Source: Paralichthys olivaceus (lineage: Eukaryota; Chordata; Actinopteri; Pleuronectiformes; Paralichthyidae). From it: DNA of 64,000 bases. The position numbers and the translations under genes were made by a program. The notes beneath the pieces are model-generated. The model was not told the origin of the DNA. It saw nothing but the letters and a program-made list of their open reading frames with translations, and searched no databases. Location: NCBI RefSeq assembly GCF_024713975.1, contig NC_091095.1, positions 5,301,001 to 5,365,000 on the forward strand, written 5' to 3'. Positions 61,310 to 64,000 of the stretch are shown in pieces. Position 1 is the stretch's first letter. Each line of letters begins with the position of its first letter.

Positions 61310-63379
61310 GTGGCCAGGGTCATCAGCATCATAGTTTTATTCTCCTGAAATAAACCAAAACTTATAGAAATCCTCAAACTCTTCTCCTGATTTCATCTCT
61401 TTCACATCTGTCCAGTCAGGAGTCACGCTGAACAAAAAGCATCTGTGAGGTCCTCTCGCTTCAACACATAAAGTAAATCACAGCACTTCCACAAAAGCTT
61501 TCTTTGATTAGAAACGATGAAATACATTTCAACCATCAAAGGGAATTAAGAAGTGATTACAACAAAACTTTATTTCTGATTATAACTTTAACTGTGATGT
61601 GTTTGAGATCAAGGCATGATTTGTTGATTGTGCGATGGAGGAATAGAAGGAGAGGTGGAGGCATTGCCTCTGACACAGTTTGACAATCAGCAGCCTTGCT
61701 GTCACCATTATCCTTTATTTCCATCAGTCTGTCTGCGATATATTTGTGTCTGCAGCGTCTGCCTCCGCTGAATCTGCCACCGCTGAGTCTGCCCCTGCTG
61801 AGTTGGACACCTATGAAAAGCATCTGTTATGAATAATTCATTTTTTACGTTCTTGTTCTCATGTTTTTTGTCAGCTTTTTAAGGGTCTTCCAGGAGCAAG
61901 GTTGATCACCTATTTAAACACACACAATATTGCTCTATTCAAAATGTTAACAAAGCAAATATGATCACCCGGAAATACAGACGGCCGTCTCCAAGTACAG
62001 CTTTAACAGCATCTTCACATCCTGCTCGTTATAAGACAAATGACCAGAAAGGAAGAAAATCATTTTAAAACAGACCAACACTCTCAAACCTACATTTAGT
62101 TGCAAATATAATCTCATTTCACAGCGCCCGTCTCCTCGCTGGAGCACGAACCCTCTTGAAGTTCAACAGCTCTTGTTAACGTCAGCCCTGTTTGTGTCAC
62201 CCATCCATCCACAAGCTATAATACTCCAACTACTTTTTTTCTGAGGGGAAAGTATAGCCTCATTTGTCAGCACCTGTGCCGCCGTGTTTTCTCATTTGTC
62301 TGTCTGTGATTTGGCTCGGTGAGTTAACGGCAACCTAATTCTCGCCGTTCATTCACTGGGTTCTCTCACTCGGGAGGCCGGAGACTCAAAAAGAGATGAT
62401 TTAGTGCTCGGTTAGAGCTCCAGGTGGAAACTCGCAGAGGGAAGGAAGGGCTTTCCCTCCTCGTACGATGATTGATAAATGATAGTCAGGGGGCCTCAGA
62501 GCGGTCACTGCCCTCACTGCAATAACCGCTTATGTAGAGACACGCGACTAAATCCTTCCACTGCTCTGTCTTATTTGATTCTCTCTGGGTTTTTTTTCCA
62601 TTTCTCAGTAACAGTGTAGCCACTGTCTGCGAATATGTTCCTAATCTGGGACGACTGAAGCTTTTCTGTTCACATCTGTGTCTTTTTCTGGCCAACGCAT
62701 TAGTTTGATGGATTATTAGAAAACAGCGGTGAGCACATTCTGGCAATTTCAGGCCAATTTAGGCCACCTTACATTTGCATCAATTTCAGCTGGACAGAGA
62801 GCATAGTCTGAAATGCACTTAGAGAAACGGCTCACTTTGTTAAAACATTTGTAACCTCTTTGGAATGCATATCCTCAAGTGGGTTTTTGACATTTTTATA
62901 GCACTATAACAGGTTTTCAAGCATTTAATGGTCAATGGTTTTTGGTTTTGCCATAAAAAAAATCTAAATACTTTTCTCTTTCATTTGCGATTAGTGATTA
63001 TTTGCGACATGCAAGATCAAGTGGTGAGTAGAACAATTTGTCAACTAACTTCCCAATGCTGAATGCTAGTTATTATGAAGATAAAATACTGTACAATACA
63101 TAATACTGTATATGTGCTGCATTCGCTTTAATATTAATTGCTTAAATAAAAGAGAAGGCATATCTTTTAGAATTAAATTCAGCTGCAGAATAAGAACTAC
63201 TTTAGTACGCCTCAATCATGGTCTTTTATTATTTCCTACAGGACTTTTAAAGATTATTTTTGTTTTCTTAAAATTATCTTGAAAGACTGGTTATTCTTAT
63301 TCTGATGGACTTTTTTATTCAAGTTTTTGTATTTGTGTTTTCTATTCAGTATCTTATGTCGCCTTCCTTGTGTGTCGCT
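61310..63379. other. no supported gene; possible exon at 61557-61812
   Basis: A minus-strand open stretch from 61812, after a TTTTCATAG acceptor-like sequence, runs to TAA at 61557. It overlaps an AATAAA signal (61569-61574). It starts with a Gly/Arg-rich peptide from three 15-bp units (61758-61802). No family is recognised and no upstream exon is joined. The remainder of the stretch shows nothing that I can name. Confidence 0.3.
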
Positions 63380-63700
63380 GATTGTGTCGTCTCATTTCCT
63401 GTTTTATTTTGAAGCCACTTTCCTCATTAGTCTCTCACTTGGTTACTTCCTTTCTTTGTCCTGTTTCCCGCCCTCATGATTGTCTACACCTGTGCTTATG
63501 TGATTCACCTGTGTTCAATTCCCTGCCTTGTGTATTTAGTCTCTGTGCTCCCAGGCCTCAGTGTCACTTTGTCTGTTCGGTTCAGTCCTGCCTTGTTTCT
63601 GCTCTTGTGCTTTGCTGTCTGTGTTTGTCTGTATTTGCATCCTCACTTGTCTCAAACTTGAAAAAAAACACATTACCTACTTTGAAAACTTGGTTTAAAG
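63380..63700 (+). repeat. interspersed repeat copy (family D)
   Basis: CTCATTTCCTGTTTTATTTT, then TTTCCCGCCCTCATGATTG, CACCTGTGTTCAATTCCCTG and TTGTGTATTTAGTCTCTGTG, then C/T-rich text ending in a short A run. It shares its central block in inverse orientation with 46775-47000. The open frames across it are by-products of low-stop, C/T-rich composition. Confidence 0.6.
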
Positions 63701-64000
63701 TTGTTTGTGTGTGTGTCCGATGTCAAATGGTAGCGATAATGATGATACTTGCAAACAGGTAAAATTGCGCCTGCAAACACTCACCTGTAGTAGTGTCATG
63801 TGCAGTGCGTTGCTTGAAACTGAAGTATTTCCTCCCAGATAAAAAACTCAGCACTAAGCACATTTCCGAAACTGGCTAGTTGTTTGATGTTTTTTTTAAG
63901 TTTGTTGTTTCATCACAAGCCAGAGAGAAAACCTGAGGAATTTCTCTTGTGAAAGCTGCTGGAAGAGCATTAACGTTATCTGTGAACATTTGTCCTTGCA
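63701..64000. other. window end, nothing recognised
   Basis: AT-rich sequence with no repeat, splice-framed frame or motif that I can support. Confidence 0.5.

Overview
The window looks like nuclear DNA from a teleost fish, probably a percomorph. It has small intron-split genes with GT-AG junctions, long AT-rich non-coding stretches, many (CA)n/(TG)n microsatellites, and scattered remnants of short repeat families that I recognise from fish genomes. No operon, Shine-Dalgarno, phage, plasmid, CRISPR, rRNA or convincing tRNA signal was seen. The species cannot be fixed from the sequence alone.

Three genes are recognised with confidence. tmem125 (minus strand, coding 4948-5646) encodes a four-helix membrane protein in one coding exon. 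ebna1bp2 (plus, 33895-37035) encodes the nucleolar ribosome-biogenesis factor EBP2. I rebuilt it from nine exons whose junctions all keep frame, giving 310 residues. cfap144, formerly fam183a (minus, 38040-39489), encodes a small motile-cilium protein. Its four exons give 126 residues, and it converges tail-to-tail on ebna1bp2. In human, TMEM125, EBNA1BP2 and CFAP144 lie close together on 1p34.2, so this is a conserved neighbourhood. The promoters fit the jobs: an E-box before ebna1bp2 and an RFX X-box-like site just upstream of the cfap144 start codon.

A fourth gene (minus, 56542-59600) encodes about 844 residues that are almost entirely tandem coiled-coil repeats of 85-89 residues, some arranged in a 522-bp higher-order unit. 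I do not recognise its family. A broken partial copy lies immediately upstream (60118-61301) and includes a relic of the first exon. This locus is the least ordinary part of the window. A possible last part of another small membrane-protein gene lies at 316-630 on the minus strand.

The rest (about 6-33.5 kb, 40-56 kb and 61.5-64 kb) holds no gene I can support. It contains microsatellites, G- and purine-rich tracts, a LINE 3' remnant, several inverted-repeat elements (4009-4317, 37409-37539, 52229-52407), two half-copies of one terminal-inverted-repeat family (16.2 kb and 34.5 kb), an almost perfect 47-bp palindrome (6061-6107), CTCF-like motifs, and a few homeobox-site-rich stretches that could be enhancers. 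Repeat family statements rest on memory and were not searched.
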